Of a stretch of DNA of 64,000 nt, positions 35,201-49,099 are shown one piece after another. The notes beneath the pieces are model-generated. The model ran no database searches. It had not been told where the DNA came from and saw only the letters and a list, made by a program, of their open reading frames with translations. Numbering within the stretch: the first letter of the stretch is position 1; every line of letters begins with the position of its first letter. The DNA comes from Ptychodera flava (taxonomy: Eukaryota > Hemichordata > Enteropneusta > Ptychoderidae): NCBI RefSeq assembly GCF_041260155.1, contig NC_091940.1, positions 29,113,651 to 29,177,650 of the forward strand. Direction: 5' to 3'. Both the position numbers and the translations under genes were made by a program.

Positions 35201-38200
35201 TATGACTGTTTGGATCTGGCTATCATAGCTGGACCAACTATTAGCGTGCAAAATGTTTTGGTCCTGACGTGCAAATGTTTCTAACAGGTTGTTGCGGCTA
35301 TCGCTAACATGCGGGCGGTCAACCAGCGCAGCGGTCAAATTAGTTTCAGTCAGTACCTATGTACACTATCGCAAGAGGAATTTGTGGCGTTTCATAAATG
35401 TGTTGTAATGATACAGCGATCTAAAGAGGAAGACCCTTGGGGAATACTCCATCAGGCGCGGGCCAGCAATTTAGGCAGATCGTCCATGTAGCCGACACGA
35501 ACACGAAGTGTCTGTTACTGGCTACCAAAAAACTATGAAAAACAGTAAAGAATGAGCTACAAAATCACTATCAGTTTTAAGTTGCAGGTAGAATAAGTCT
35601 GTGCCTTGTAAAAAATACTATAAAAATAGTAGAAAGTGAAGAACCAGCTGAAAGTTAGTTGAGGAGACCTGACCGCATATCATTTGAATTCCTTGTCGGC
35701 TACATGGACTATTTAAAGGCGGAGCCTCCCTTTAAAAGGGCGCCAGCCTATGGCGGTGTTCACTGTGTAAGTGGACACCAAACAGGCAACATGAGGGCAC
35801 AAGCTCAAGAAAATGCCACTTTTTATTTTTTTCCAACCGCAAAAACGCTGACAGACTGCCAAGCGGTCAGCACGAAGCGGCTGCCGATCGAACTCTGTTG
35901 TTATATTCCAATTCTACGTGGCTGGAAGACGTTTTTTAAGGAAATTCTAGTGTGGTGCTGAGGAATAAATGACCGTTGGCAATTTGAACCGACCGTCAAT
36001 CAAACGGTTATATAAGCTCTACTTGCAGGATTAGCAAAAGGTTACAAAAGATTGAAATCAGTTTGTGTAATTAATGTAATAGAAATCAAACATCGTACTG
36101 GCCATGTGTTTTGACTGGGAGGAGAACTCCACTAATGCGAGAACCAGGGATTGAAAAGTGCGGCTTTAAAGAGGGGCCAGGGAAAAACCGCATAGATTAA
36201 CGACAAAAACAAAACCGTAACGCCACGGTATGAAATGGACGTCACCACAAAACGTTGACGAAAGTGACAGCCTTCGAAGCTGGAAGCGGAAGAGCGTCTT
36301 ACCTCCTTCAGTTAAAATCCTTGTCAAACTCTTGTGACCGTTAGATCTCCACTACTGTATCTCAATAAAGCTGATTGGGGACGACTCCAGACATGAACGC
36401 GATTTCAGCTTTGACTACTTCTGTGTACGTACCTACACGTCTGAATGCACATTACACTGTACAGTGCGTACAGTACGGTCTTTCGGAATGCGGTTCGTGT
36501 AAAGCTTCAGATTGTGTTTCGAATTCCACCCGCAGTTTCAGTTGAAGTGCGTTGCCTATCCCAATTAAGTCGCGAGAAATGTTATTGCTGCAAGATATTT
36601 ACAACAAACTACTGTTTTACACATCCAAATGATAAGAGAAGATAGAACAGTCCTCAAAAAAGATATTCACAGAACGATTCCTTAATAATGCTTCGGATGA
36701 GGGCGCCCCCTCACGAAATGAATGATCATGTCTGGATCATACCAACCGTACCCGCTACCCCCAGATATAGTCCCAGCAGTAGTAGATCGTTGGCAGAAGT
36801 ACAAATCTATTTGAATTCTATTTGTAAAATATGAAAGTTCGGTCTTTCTAACGAGTCTTTGTGTTTCTCTGTTTAAATTTAAAAAAAATTAATCACCACG
36901 GTCAATGCCTAATCGAAATTTGCGGAAATACGCTATGTTCCACACAGCATTTTGTAAGCTCAATATTGTTTAATATCCTCCTTCGATAAAATTTGGTTTA
37001 AACCCTCTTTGAGTTCTAGGTTTATTTTTAGTCTTTTGATTACGTCGTCGTGTGCTTTGATGATCGTACCAGCACTTTTCAAATGACTCTCTAATTTCAT
37101 TATTAATCATATTCACACATGATTGACAATGTTAACTTAGAGTGAATATGAATGGAACAATTTTCACTGGATATTTACTATAGATCCCAAGGTACAAAAG
37201 TGACTATTGTATTTGTATTCAATAAGAATGACTCTGTAAGTAAAATATTAGAGAAAACTGTTATATGATCGTTATTCAATCACATGGGTCTCCCGGATTA
37301 ATTTATTTGTTTGAAGACTTTAACTAATAATCTGAAGGTTGTGAAATATCTACAATATAACGAAAAAGTATTGAAAAACCGTTTAAATGATGTAGAAAAC
37401 GGCTGAAATATAGCCTGGGAAGTATAGTAACCTTCCAATCTGCTGCGGTATTCAAAGAGTTGGAAGGTATCAAAGGCTTGCAGTATGAATTGAAATTAAA
37501 CAATAGGCCTATTGTTAGGAAGATCGGAAAATAAAAAAGCTTTTGGATTTAAAGATCATATTGACAGGAGTGACAATCAAATTAAGTAAGACAATGAAAA
37601 AGTTGGTATTCCTTGCTTGCTATCGAAATACATCATAATAAATCTTACTGTTCGATTTTATGTGGACAGTTTACATTAAGCTTACTTGATGACAACTTTC
37701 CCAGAAGCGGGGAGGATTGAGTGACTGGGATTGAATATTGTAATTATTTACCTAATAGATTTCTGAAAAATATCCCTACCAGAGTATTTCAAAATATATG
37801 AAGACGAATAATATGGGGGCCGAGAAACGAAGATACAATATCTCAGTCTTCCGTAACTTTGTGAAGAACTGTTGAGTCAGCATCTTTCCGCAAAATAAAA
37901 AGGGTTAATACCCACTTTTGATTTTAATTTTACCTGAAATCAAGCGCAGTGAAACCCTTAATTCTTCTCAATACGGATTCTTGCACCTAACCGTTTCAAA
38001 AAAAACCCTCCAATAATACAACATATTTTCTGGCGTTTTTGTGCAAGTCAATAGAGTTATCCGACACAACACAAAGACCATATGGCCATGGGCAGTCTGC
38101 TACAAAAATCCGAAAGATAGATTGAGGCAGAAGTGGATTTCATCATTTTTCAGTATTTATGATTTTGATACACATTATTCGAGTACGCTTACAAACAGAT

Positions 38201-38339
38201 TTGTGAGTAAAGAACACAATTTCATAAGTATAATAGCGAAAATATACTATATATTATAAATTGCCGATTATTTTTCAGTGCATGTCAAAACTTGCCGTTA
38301 ACTTTTCAATACAAAAGTGAATGCTATTCTTTAAATGTT
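32207..38339. other. Gene desert with a GC-richer, CpG-bearing segment
   Basis: No gene firmly recognised. The segment at about 35040-36560 is richer in G+C and CpG than its surroundings, as promoters are in many invertebrates, but no exon could be defined; frames at 35309-35491 and 35659-35961 (plus) have no domain. TACATGTA words cluster at 32430-33230. A small inverted repeat around GGATCCGT lies at 34847-34909. Confidence 0.45.
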
Positions 38340-38423
38340 ATGACTTCGGGTCAAAGGTGAACTCCCTTATCTCGCGTGACACAGAGCTGCTTCCGAGCTA
38401 CACGATCTGAAATATCAGTAAAT
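38340..38423 (+). promoter_or_regulatory. Probable TMEM208 promoter / 5' UTR
   Basis: Sequence directly before the TMEM208 start codon. It carries GGGTCAAAGGTGAAC (a DR1-like nuclear-receptor half-site pair) at about 38348-38362 and TCTCGCGTGAC at about 38372-38382, similar to the TCTCGCG core element of housekeeping promoters. No TATA box is visible. The transcription start cannot be placed. Confidence 0.35.
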
Positions 38424-42205
<3,782 letters not shown>

Positions 42206-43024
42206 GATTTCAAGGCATTATAAAAAAGATTTAAATTTTTTTTGTATCGTACTAATTTATGGGAGAAGAATTTTATGCAGTCTGGCAGGGAATTGTTGAG
42301 GCGAAAAATTGAATTAATTTGACGAGCAGTGAACATGACCAGAGAGAAATCATGTGCATGTCCATGTATTGAGTGAAAGATCGGCTGTTTGAGGGCGCTC
42401 TGTACGAAGTTATAGTTGGAGCACCCTCATATGACAGATCTTCCAGTCTAGTTGAGCAGGTTTTTAAATTCCTCTTCAGGAGCATTGAATTTATTGAGAC
42501 AAAGTTTACAGCTGTATCAAAATACCAGTTACTATTGCAGGGTTTACATCCATTTGAAATTGGTGCGTTCAAGAGACACACACCTACCATCTCTAATATG
42601 TCCTTGGCAGAATGCTTTGCACAGGTGTGTGCTTACAGAGTTGTGTAAAGAGGATTCATTCAGCACGTTGTTAGGAACCGTTTGATTGGTCCCCCTCCCA
42701 CTTTGTTTTCAAATATAAGGAGAGTTGTGATTGGTTGTCCTTTGTGGATTAAATGTTGCATAACTATTATAAGTCACGTTCCTTCTGTTCACAGGAGAGA
42801 CCTGATAAAATTACCGCATCAAGTATGTTGTGCTGACTTAATCTAGCAAGGTATGACTTTGGTGTACAAAATTGATAAAATAGAGACGCAATAACCGCAT
42901 GAACCATGCAGTAATTTCCCCATTCTTCATGCTCAGCTGACTGCCCAAAGAAAGAAACATAGTAAAAAGTTTGGAGTTCATAGTATCTGCTGGTCAGAAT
43001 TTAAAGGAGACGTCTCTTTCATCA
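42206..43024. other. TMEM208 3' flank
   Basis: Presumed 3' UTR and intergenic DNA. I see no canonical AATAAA close to the stop. A frame at 42373-42648 (plus) lacks domains. Confidence 0.5.
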
Positions 43025-43370
43025 TTAAGGTAGAATGCGCCTCAGGGACAGATATTCAGACTCTCAAACTTTTACAATATTTTGTTGTGTATCACTTGAT
43101 TGGACTCACTTGAAGCTCATGGAGTAAATAAAGTTTTGACCAGCTTATTTTTTTGAACATTGAAAATTCAGTTTTTCCCAGTAGAGGTAACACAGGGATA
43201 GTAGCCATTTTGAATTTTAAGTATTGGGTAATTTGTTTCCCGTGTACCAAGTTTTGGAGGTTGATCTCCAATTTTATTCTTGATTTCAAAGGAAATTGAT
43301 TTAAGTTTCTGTAGTATGGAAAGTTTGAGCAAAAGTTTAAGTAATTTTTTGAGACATGTTCTACCTTAAC
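43025..43370 (+). mobile_element. GGTAG-type TTAA MITE
   Basis: TTAA on both sides (43025-43028, 43367-43370); starts GGTAGAATGCGCCTCAGGG and ends GAGACATGTTCTACC. Internal landmarks are those of the family (GTAGCCATTTTGAATTTTAA, GGAAAGTTTGAGCAAAAGTT). Confidence 0.88.
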
Positions 43371-43485
43371 AAAGAAAATCAGAGAAACTAACTATCCATT
43401 ATCTTAGTATCATGATATTTTTTCATTAAAATAACCACAAGTGCTGCTTCTACACAGGTATCTGATGTTAGAGTGTGTCATTACA

Positions 43486-43947
43486 TCAATCGCCTGTCTG
43501 AGCTCCACTGTCCTCACCCCTTTCACCGCCATTGCTGTGCACAATGGTATTGTTTCCTTCGGCAAAATTGGACCTCCACACCGGGAAATGGGGATGATAG
43601 GTTTGTAAATGCTGATCGATGGTTTTGCATACTTCTGCCCAAAGGCCAAAACACACAGCATGTTGGACCGTTCTTTGTAACACAATTGCAGATATCATAG
43701 ATAAATGACCAGCAATCATGAATTTCATCAATGTTGCGTCTTCACAGAGGTTCATTTGGGCTGATATACTGAAAAGTAATGTTGATACTAGTAGGAGAAG
43801 TGTGGGTCTCAGTGCAATCAGCGTTACCACAGCAATGGTTGCCATAGTAACCATGCCCAAAGGAGCATGACTTAGCCAGTAGCTGCAACTTATGATGATT
43901 TTTGTGTTTGTAATGTCAACTACAGTTTCTTGTTCTTTTCTCTCCAA
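43486..43947 (-). CDS. Orphan ORF with predicted membrane segments (uncertain)
   Basis: A 153-codon open frame from ATG on the minus strand. It contains two strongly hydrophobic stretches, MVTMATIAVVTLIALRPTLL continuing LLLVSTLLFSI (about residues 32-62) and LMKFMIAGHLSMISAIVLQ (about residues 73-91), then a polar C-terminus. I recognise no family. A frame of this length is only marginally unexpected in 64 kb of AT-rich DNA, and no splice partner is evident. It lies between two MITEs, 3' of TMEM208 on the opposite strand. Confidence 0.2.
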   Translation of the reverse strand: MERKEQETVVDITNTKIIISCSYWLSHAPLGMVTMATIAVVTLIALRPTLLLLVSTLLFSISAQMNLCEDATLMKFMIAGHLSMISAIVLQRTVQHAVCFGLWAEVCKTIDQHLQTYHPHFPVWRSNFAEGNNTIVHSNGGERGEDSGAQTGD

Positions 43948-45232
43948 TCATGTTGAGATTCACAGTATTCAGCTTGTCAACTCAGCCTGTACATGTACGG
44001 ACTACATTGGTATTGTTGACAAGTGAATTCTGGTTCAGACTAGAATTCAAATGTAAACAGTTACCTACTTCATATGTATAGACACTGTGATAACAAGATA
44101 AATAGTCATTGTTTCAACATGCTGTGTGGAGTAGAACAAGAACTTGTATTAGTCATACAAAAATAGGAAAAAAACAAAACTTATAGCTGCAGACTCGATA
44201 TGGACAAATTTGCTCTTTTTTTGAATTTTTTTTTATGAACTTCATTTAATGTGAAAATACTGGTCATCTTTACTGAACCTTTACTGTGCTTGCAGCGAGG
44301 AAATATGAAACATTCAGTGAAACGTTGATATGGTCTGTACCGTAAAATGTCAAGTTCAGTGCACAACTCTGACCATGCATGCCTGTATACAGACTGTGAC
44401 CTAAGGTTTGGATCAAGCTTGTTTATGAAATCTTAATTAGCAATGGCTTTATGTAGATAAGGATAACAGCTTTCACTAACATTGCAGCAATGTTTATTTG
44501 TCATTTGAAATCAAGTTGGAACGGGAGAAGTTAAGCTTGTCTAGAGGTCACCAACATAATCATCTTTACAGTAAATGGGCGAATTTTTGACACTTTTGAA
44601 GTTATTCATCGGCATCTTTTTGAACACTGAGTGACCTCATGCTAAGTATTCAGTGTTTTCCTGTCATCACAAAGAGGTCAAACAGAGTGACTTTGACCCT
44701 TAAAGATGAGTGGGTTATGCCCAGCCATGTTGCAGTTCCACCTTAACCTAAGGGTTATATATCTGCAATCTTCATCATACTTAAAAAGGGGCAGGTATTG
44801 CTATGGAATAAGCAACGTGGACGAATTAATTCTAAAATTGCAAGTCAGGTCTCGCTATTTATTAAGTGCATCCAATATGCTTAGATGTGGGTTTTTTTCC
44901 CATCAATTCAGGTTGTATAGTATTGGAATCCCAATGAAAAAAATTGTGTAATTCACCAAGAAGTCTAACATAGTCCATTTGGAATGTTTGGCCAAAATAA
45001 CAAATACATTTATTGATGTTGGCAGCGTATGTAGACACCATTGTGCTAACCCGTGACTGGGAGTAAAAGAAAAAATATAATAAAAGGCAAGTGGAATTAT
45101 TGGTGTCTTGGAGTGTTATACTGAACCATGACACCACAGGCTGCACTAAGACTTATAGTTGGTGCAGAAATGTGAATTGATAATTCACACGCAGCATTAG
45201 TAACTGGTGCCTGTACTTTCCATATTTTGCAA
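43948..45232. other. Non-coding stretch
   Basis: No gene or clear repeat recognised. Confidence 0.5.
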
Positions 45233-45556
45233 GGTAGAATAGAATATGCCTCGGGGACAGATATTCGGACTCTCAATTTTACTACATGTTTTTGCTCATT
45301 TGAAAGCTTTTTGAGTAAATAAAAGATTCACTTTTATTTTTTTGTGAAAATCAAAAATTTTATTTTTTTCCCATAGAGTTTACACAGGGATGGCAGCCAT
45401 TTTGAATTTCAAATATCAGTAAATCGGTACCAAAATATACGGAGTGACACCCCATCTCAATGTTCATCTTTAATTTTTAGACAGTATGGTGGACAGTTTC
45501 CTTGAGGAAAGTTTGAGCAAAAGTTAAAATCTTTCCTTTTTGAGGTGTGTACTACC
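45233..45556 (+). mobile_element. GGTAG-type TTAA MITE, internally shortened
   Basis: Starts GGTAGAATAGAATATGCCTC (left flank TGCA, decayed) and ends GAGGTGTGTACTACC with TTAA (45557-45560). It lacks part of the segment between the CTCTCAA and GCTCATTT landmarks and part near TTGTTTCTCTAG, so it is shorter than the roughly 355-bp norm. Confidence 0.82.
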
Positions 45557-45560
45557 TTAA

Positions 45561-46318
45561 TTTATATTGGTATCAAGAAATAAGCATAATTGATAAGATT
45601 CTTGTATGTAAATATTGCATATCATTAGTAAGTTTCAAAAACTTTTTTTTAAAAATTTAGTTGAGTATGACACTCAGTAATTGTAATGTAATATAAAGTG
45701 TTTGTTCTGTGTTGTGATCATTTCAAACAGTCAAAGTATTTGTAAAACTCCTGCTATATCATCCTGTGGATAGGTTACTATTTCAGAATATATCCATCCA
45801 ATATTGCCAAGAACCACTCTCACTTCTTCAGCATTAACTTGAGAACTTCAAACCTGGTTATTTTTAGAACACACTTGAAGAATATCTGGCCCAGTTCTGT
45901 TTTATTAGAACACTTTGGTGGGGGGTGGGGGCCTTCCATAGCGTTGTGAAGTAATTGAAACCCCCCCCCCCCAACACACACACACACACACACACCTGGA
46001 TTGCATAGCCTTGTGAAATATTTCAGCATGGGCCAAATATTCTTCCGTGTTACCATTTCAAGTTCCTTCAGACAATTTTAATTTTACTTCAGGCAAAATA
46101 AACTCATAGAATTTGTTATGCTGTAAAGACTGTTCTCGTTTGTTGATTTGAATGGACTGTGATAAATGTTGCATAATTTCTGTTCACCCTCTTTCAGTGT
46201 TCTTGTATTCAACTTCAGTGTTGCAAACAATTGAAACTGCCCAAAAATTATTTTGAAAGGGTTGGCGGGGGTGTTCCTTCAGCATGACTTTCAGAAAATG
46301 AATAGACTGTCTTTGTTA
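45561..46318. other. Non-coding stretch with C-run and (CA)n
   Basis: No gene seen. A run of C followed by (CA)n lies at about 45960-45995; frames with poly-V or poly-C residues here are artefacts. Confidence 0.55.
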
Positions 46319-46549
46319 GTCCCCACGGACACCGTCCGGGGGGACTTATAGGTTTGGTCATGTCCGTCCGTGTGTGCGTGCGTGCGTCCGTCCGTGCGTC
46401 CGTCCGTTCACGCAGATATCTCAGACATGCCCAGGTCAATTTCTTTCAAACTTTGCACAAGGATAGTACCCTACCCCATACAGATGCACGTCGATTTGTT
46501 TCAGAATGCGATCAAATTTGGCCGTGTTAGAGGACTTTTAGTTTTCACC

Positions 46550-46731
46550 TCCATAGACTCCCATGTATAAGGCAGTCTCCATAGACTCCCATGTATAAGG
46601 CAGTCCATAGACTCCCATGTATAGGAAGTCCATAGACTCCCATGTATAAGGAAGTCCATAGACTCCCATGTATAAGGCAGTCCATAGACTCCCATGTATA
46701 AGGCAGTCCATAGACTCCCATGTATAAGGCC
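46550..46731. repeat. 27-bp minisatellite, seven units
   Basis: Seven tandem copies of CCATAGACTCCCATGTATAA plus GGCAGT or GGAAGT, period mostly 27 bp with two units shifted by 1-2 bp. The divisible-by-three period leaves an open minus-strand frame of MGVYGLPYTWES type repeats, which is not a gene. Confidence 0.93.
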
Positions 46732-46894
46732 AAGAAAATAAAATTTAGTTTCTCATCGTATTCATATTGCAAAAAGGATGCAGTTACACAGTTTTTAGTC
46801 CCCATGGATGAAATCCAGGGGGCTTATAGATTGGGTCATGTCCGTCCGTGAGTCCATCCGTGAGTCCATCCGTTCACGCAGATATCTCAGATAT

Positions 46895-48010
46895 TTTGAC
46901 AAAATGTCATGTGACCTTGGTGACCTTTGACCTCAAATATATATATTTGTCCATAACTCAGTAACCACAAGTGCTACACCCTTCATATATGGTGTGATGG
47001 GACAGCTTATGACGCCACATATTGTACCTCATTAATTATGCACATATCTAATTTTGAGCAAGCCAATCGAGCTAGAGGTCTGATTTTTGGTATATAGAGA
47101 TAACTTAGCAATACAATTTTTTTGACAAAATGTCACGTGACCTTGGTGACCTTTGACCTCAAATATACATATTTGTCCATAACTCAGTAACCACAAGTGC
47201 TACACCCTTCATGTATGGTATGATGGGACAGCTTATGACGCCACATATTGTACCTCATTAATTATGTGCATATCTAATTTTGAGCAAGCCAATCGAGCTA
47301 GAGGTCTGAATTTTGGTATATAGGGATAACTTAGCAATACAATTTTTTTGACAAAATGTCACGTGACCTCGGTGACCTTTGACCTCAAATATACATATTT
47401 GTCCATAACTCAGTAACCACAAGTGCTACACCCTTCATGTATGGTATGATAGGACGCTTTATGACGCCACATATTGTACCTCATTAATTATGCACATATC
47501 TAATTTTGAGCAAGCCAATCGAGCTAGAGGTCTGATTTTTGGTATATAGGGATAACTTAGCAATACAATTTTTTTGACAAAATGTCATGTGACCTTGGTG
47601 ACCTTTGACCTCAAATATACATATTTGTCCACAACTCAGTAACCACAAGTGCTAAACATTTCATATATGGTATGATGGGACACCTTATGACGCCACATAT
47701 TGTACCTCATTAATTATGCACATATCTAATTTTGAGCGAGCCAATAGAGCTGGAGGTCTGATTTTTGGTATATAGAGATAACTTAGCAATACGATTTTTT
47801 TTTTCAGAATGTCACGTGACCTTGATGACCTTAGACCTTGATTATACATATATATGCATAACTCAGTAACCACAAGTTCTATACGCTTCAATTTTGATAG
47901 GATATTAGACCTTAAGATTTCACATCTCGTACCTCATTTATTATGCACATATGTATTTCTTGGCTGGCCAACACAGCTAGAGGTCTGATCTTTTTTCCCA
48001 ATTTAGAACC
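46895..48010. repeat. 226-bp satellite, about five units, with embedded DR1 motifs
   Basis: Units begin with GACAAAATGTCACGTGACC at 46898, 47124, 47350 and 47576 (spacing exactly 226 bp), with a more diverged fifth unit near 47803. Each contains TGACCTTTGACCT, then ACTCAGTAACCACAAGTGCT, GACGCCACATATTGTACCTC, TTTTGAGCAAGCCAATCGAG and GATAACTTAGCAATAC. The first four are near identical to each other, implying recent amplification or homogenisation. Confidence 0.95.
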
Positions 48011-48172
48011 ATAACTTAGACATGCCTCTTGTTATAAATTGGGAAAAATGTCATCAACCTATATGCCCATAGTTGTGAACTTATACACTCAAGTGATACT
48101 TCTTAATGACCACATTTCCCTGCCCCATCAAGACTACCGTTAATACTCCTTTTACAAGTGGGGACTATGTCA

Positions 48173-48517
48173 TTGTCAATGACTTGTTCTGTTTGTTTTC
48201 AAATACAATGTCAATAGTTCATCTGAGGACAACAGTCATCAACACTGTGACTTTTAAGGTGACATCATGACGGTGACAAGTTTTCTAAGCTTTGGCTTTT
48301 AGACTTGCCCAAAGTTTTGTTGGCTAATTAATATAAAAGTTTAAGGAATAAACCAAACTCTGTAGCGTTGATGGCTGTGTGATCGCCAAACCCTAGAGCG
48401 CATAAATGCTGCATTAGCCCGGAGAAGCGTACAAAGTAGCCAGTGTGGATGTGAGGGTAACATTCAAATTACACATGCTTTGTATTAAACTTTGTTTTAA
48501 TTTTCAAAATTCTGTAG
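48173..48517. other. Non-coding flank
   Basis: No gene seen between the satellite-bearing element and the candidate exon that follows. Confidence 0.5.
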
Positions 48518-48654
48518 GAATTACTCCGAGTAAAGAATCTAGAGTTGAAAAGCTTTCAAAAGAAATTTCATCTTGGCCCGACAATGTTAATGATGCTAGA
48601 TATGTCTTCGAATACATTCTTGTAGAATACAGTCCAAATTTACACGAGCAATAA
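48518..48654 (+). CDS. Candidate terminal exon (uncertain)
   Basis: A TTTTAATTTTCAAAATTCTGTAG-like acceptor ends at 48517. The following frame encodes about 45 polar, charged residues (ITPSKESRVEKLSKEISS..., ending YSPNLHEQ) and closes with TAA at 48652-48654. The composition is protein-like, unlike most chance frames here. No upstream exon or homologous family is recognised; it may be a fragment of a gene or transposon. Confidence 0.2.
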
Positions 48655-48754
48655 CTTTCACAGAACTGCGCATCTCACTTGACAGATCGCTGTGACTGCA
48701 GATTTGACTGACAATATTGCTACGTCACATAGTCTTGCATGCAATGAGCTCTGC

Positions 48755-48809
48755 ACCTGGAACACATGCATGCCTGGAACACATGCATGCCTGGAACACA
48801 TGCATGCCC
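48755..48809. repeat. 18-bp minisatellite, three units
   Basis: Three perfect tandem copies of CCTGGAACACATGCATGC. Each unit contains the palindrome GCATGC. Confidence 0.9.
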
Positions 48810-49099
48810 TCACTCAAGCATTTCAACTATTTATCGCTCGTCGCTTTTATTCGTATTTCGATATCTGAAAGAGCCTGTCCAAAAATAGATTTGTTTGGCA
48901 AGTTTGTCATGACTTTTGGAAGCCAGCTTTTCTTGTGCAACAACTCCGATGAAAATTAATTTCGCTGTTGAACTTACGCTTAATTATCACTGTTCAGTCT
49001 GCCAAAACAGGTGGACTTTTGTGAGAAAAAAATTCAGTAAATCTGGTTTTCAAATTTGCAATATGTTCTTCTATTCGAATTTCAGCTTTTTACCGACAT

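Larger units (their letters stand above)
46319..48172. mobile_element. Repeat element bounded by TAGTCCCCA termini, carrying internal tandem arrays
   Basis: Two copies of the left end occur: TTAGTCCCCACGGACACCGT at about 46317 and TTTAGTCCCCATGGATGAAA at about 46795. Each is followed by CTTATAG, GGTCATGTCCGTCCG and GTTCACGCAGATATCTCAGA. The only right end, AAGTGGGGACTA near 48172, is the inverse of TAGTCCCCA. So one element (46797-48172) appears complete, inserted beside or into a truncated relative (46319 to about 46550). The interior is a minisatellite and a 226-bp satellite, listed separately. No coding capacity; superfamily not determined. Confidence 0.65.

Noticed and set aside
35150-35961. 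Overlapping ORFs in the CpG-bearing segment
   Set aside because: No domain, no consistent splice sites; the segment may be a promoter but no gene can be supported.
46545-46805. Minus-strand ORF with MGVYGLPYTWES repeats resembling a repeat protein
   Set aside because: It is the 27-bp minisatellite read in frame; unit-length slips put the repeat in different frames and there is no start or splice context.
46895-48010. CRISPR-like array
   Set aside because: Units are 226 bp and nearly identical throughout, with no short repeat and unique spacer pattern, and the DNA is eukaryotic. It is a satellite.
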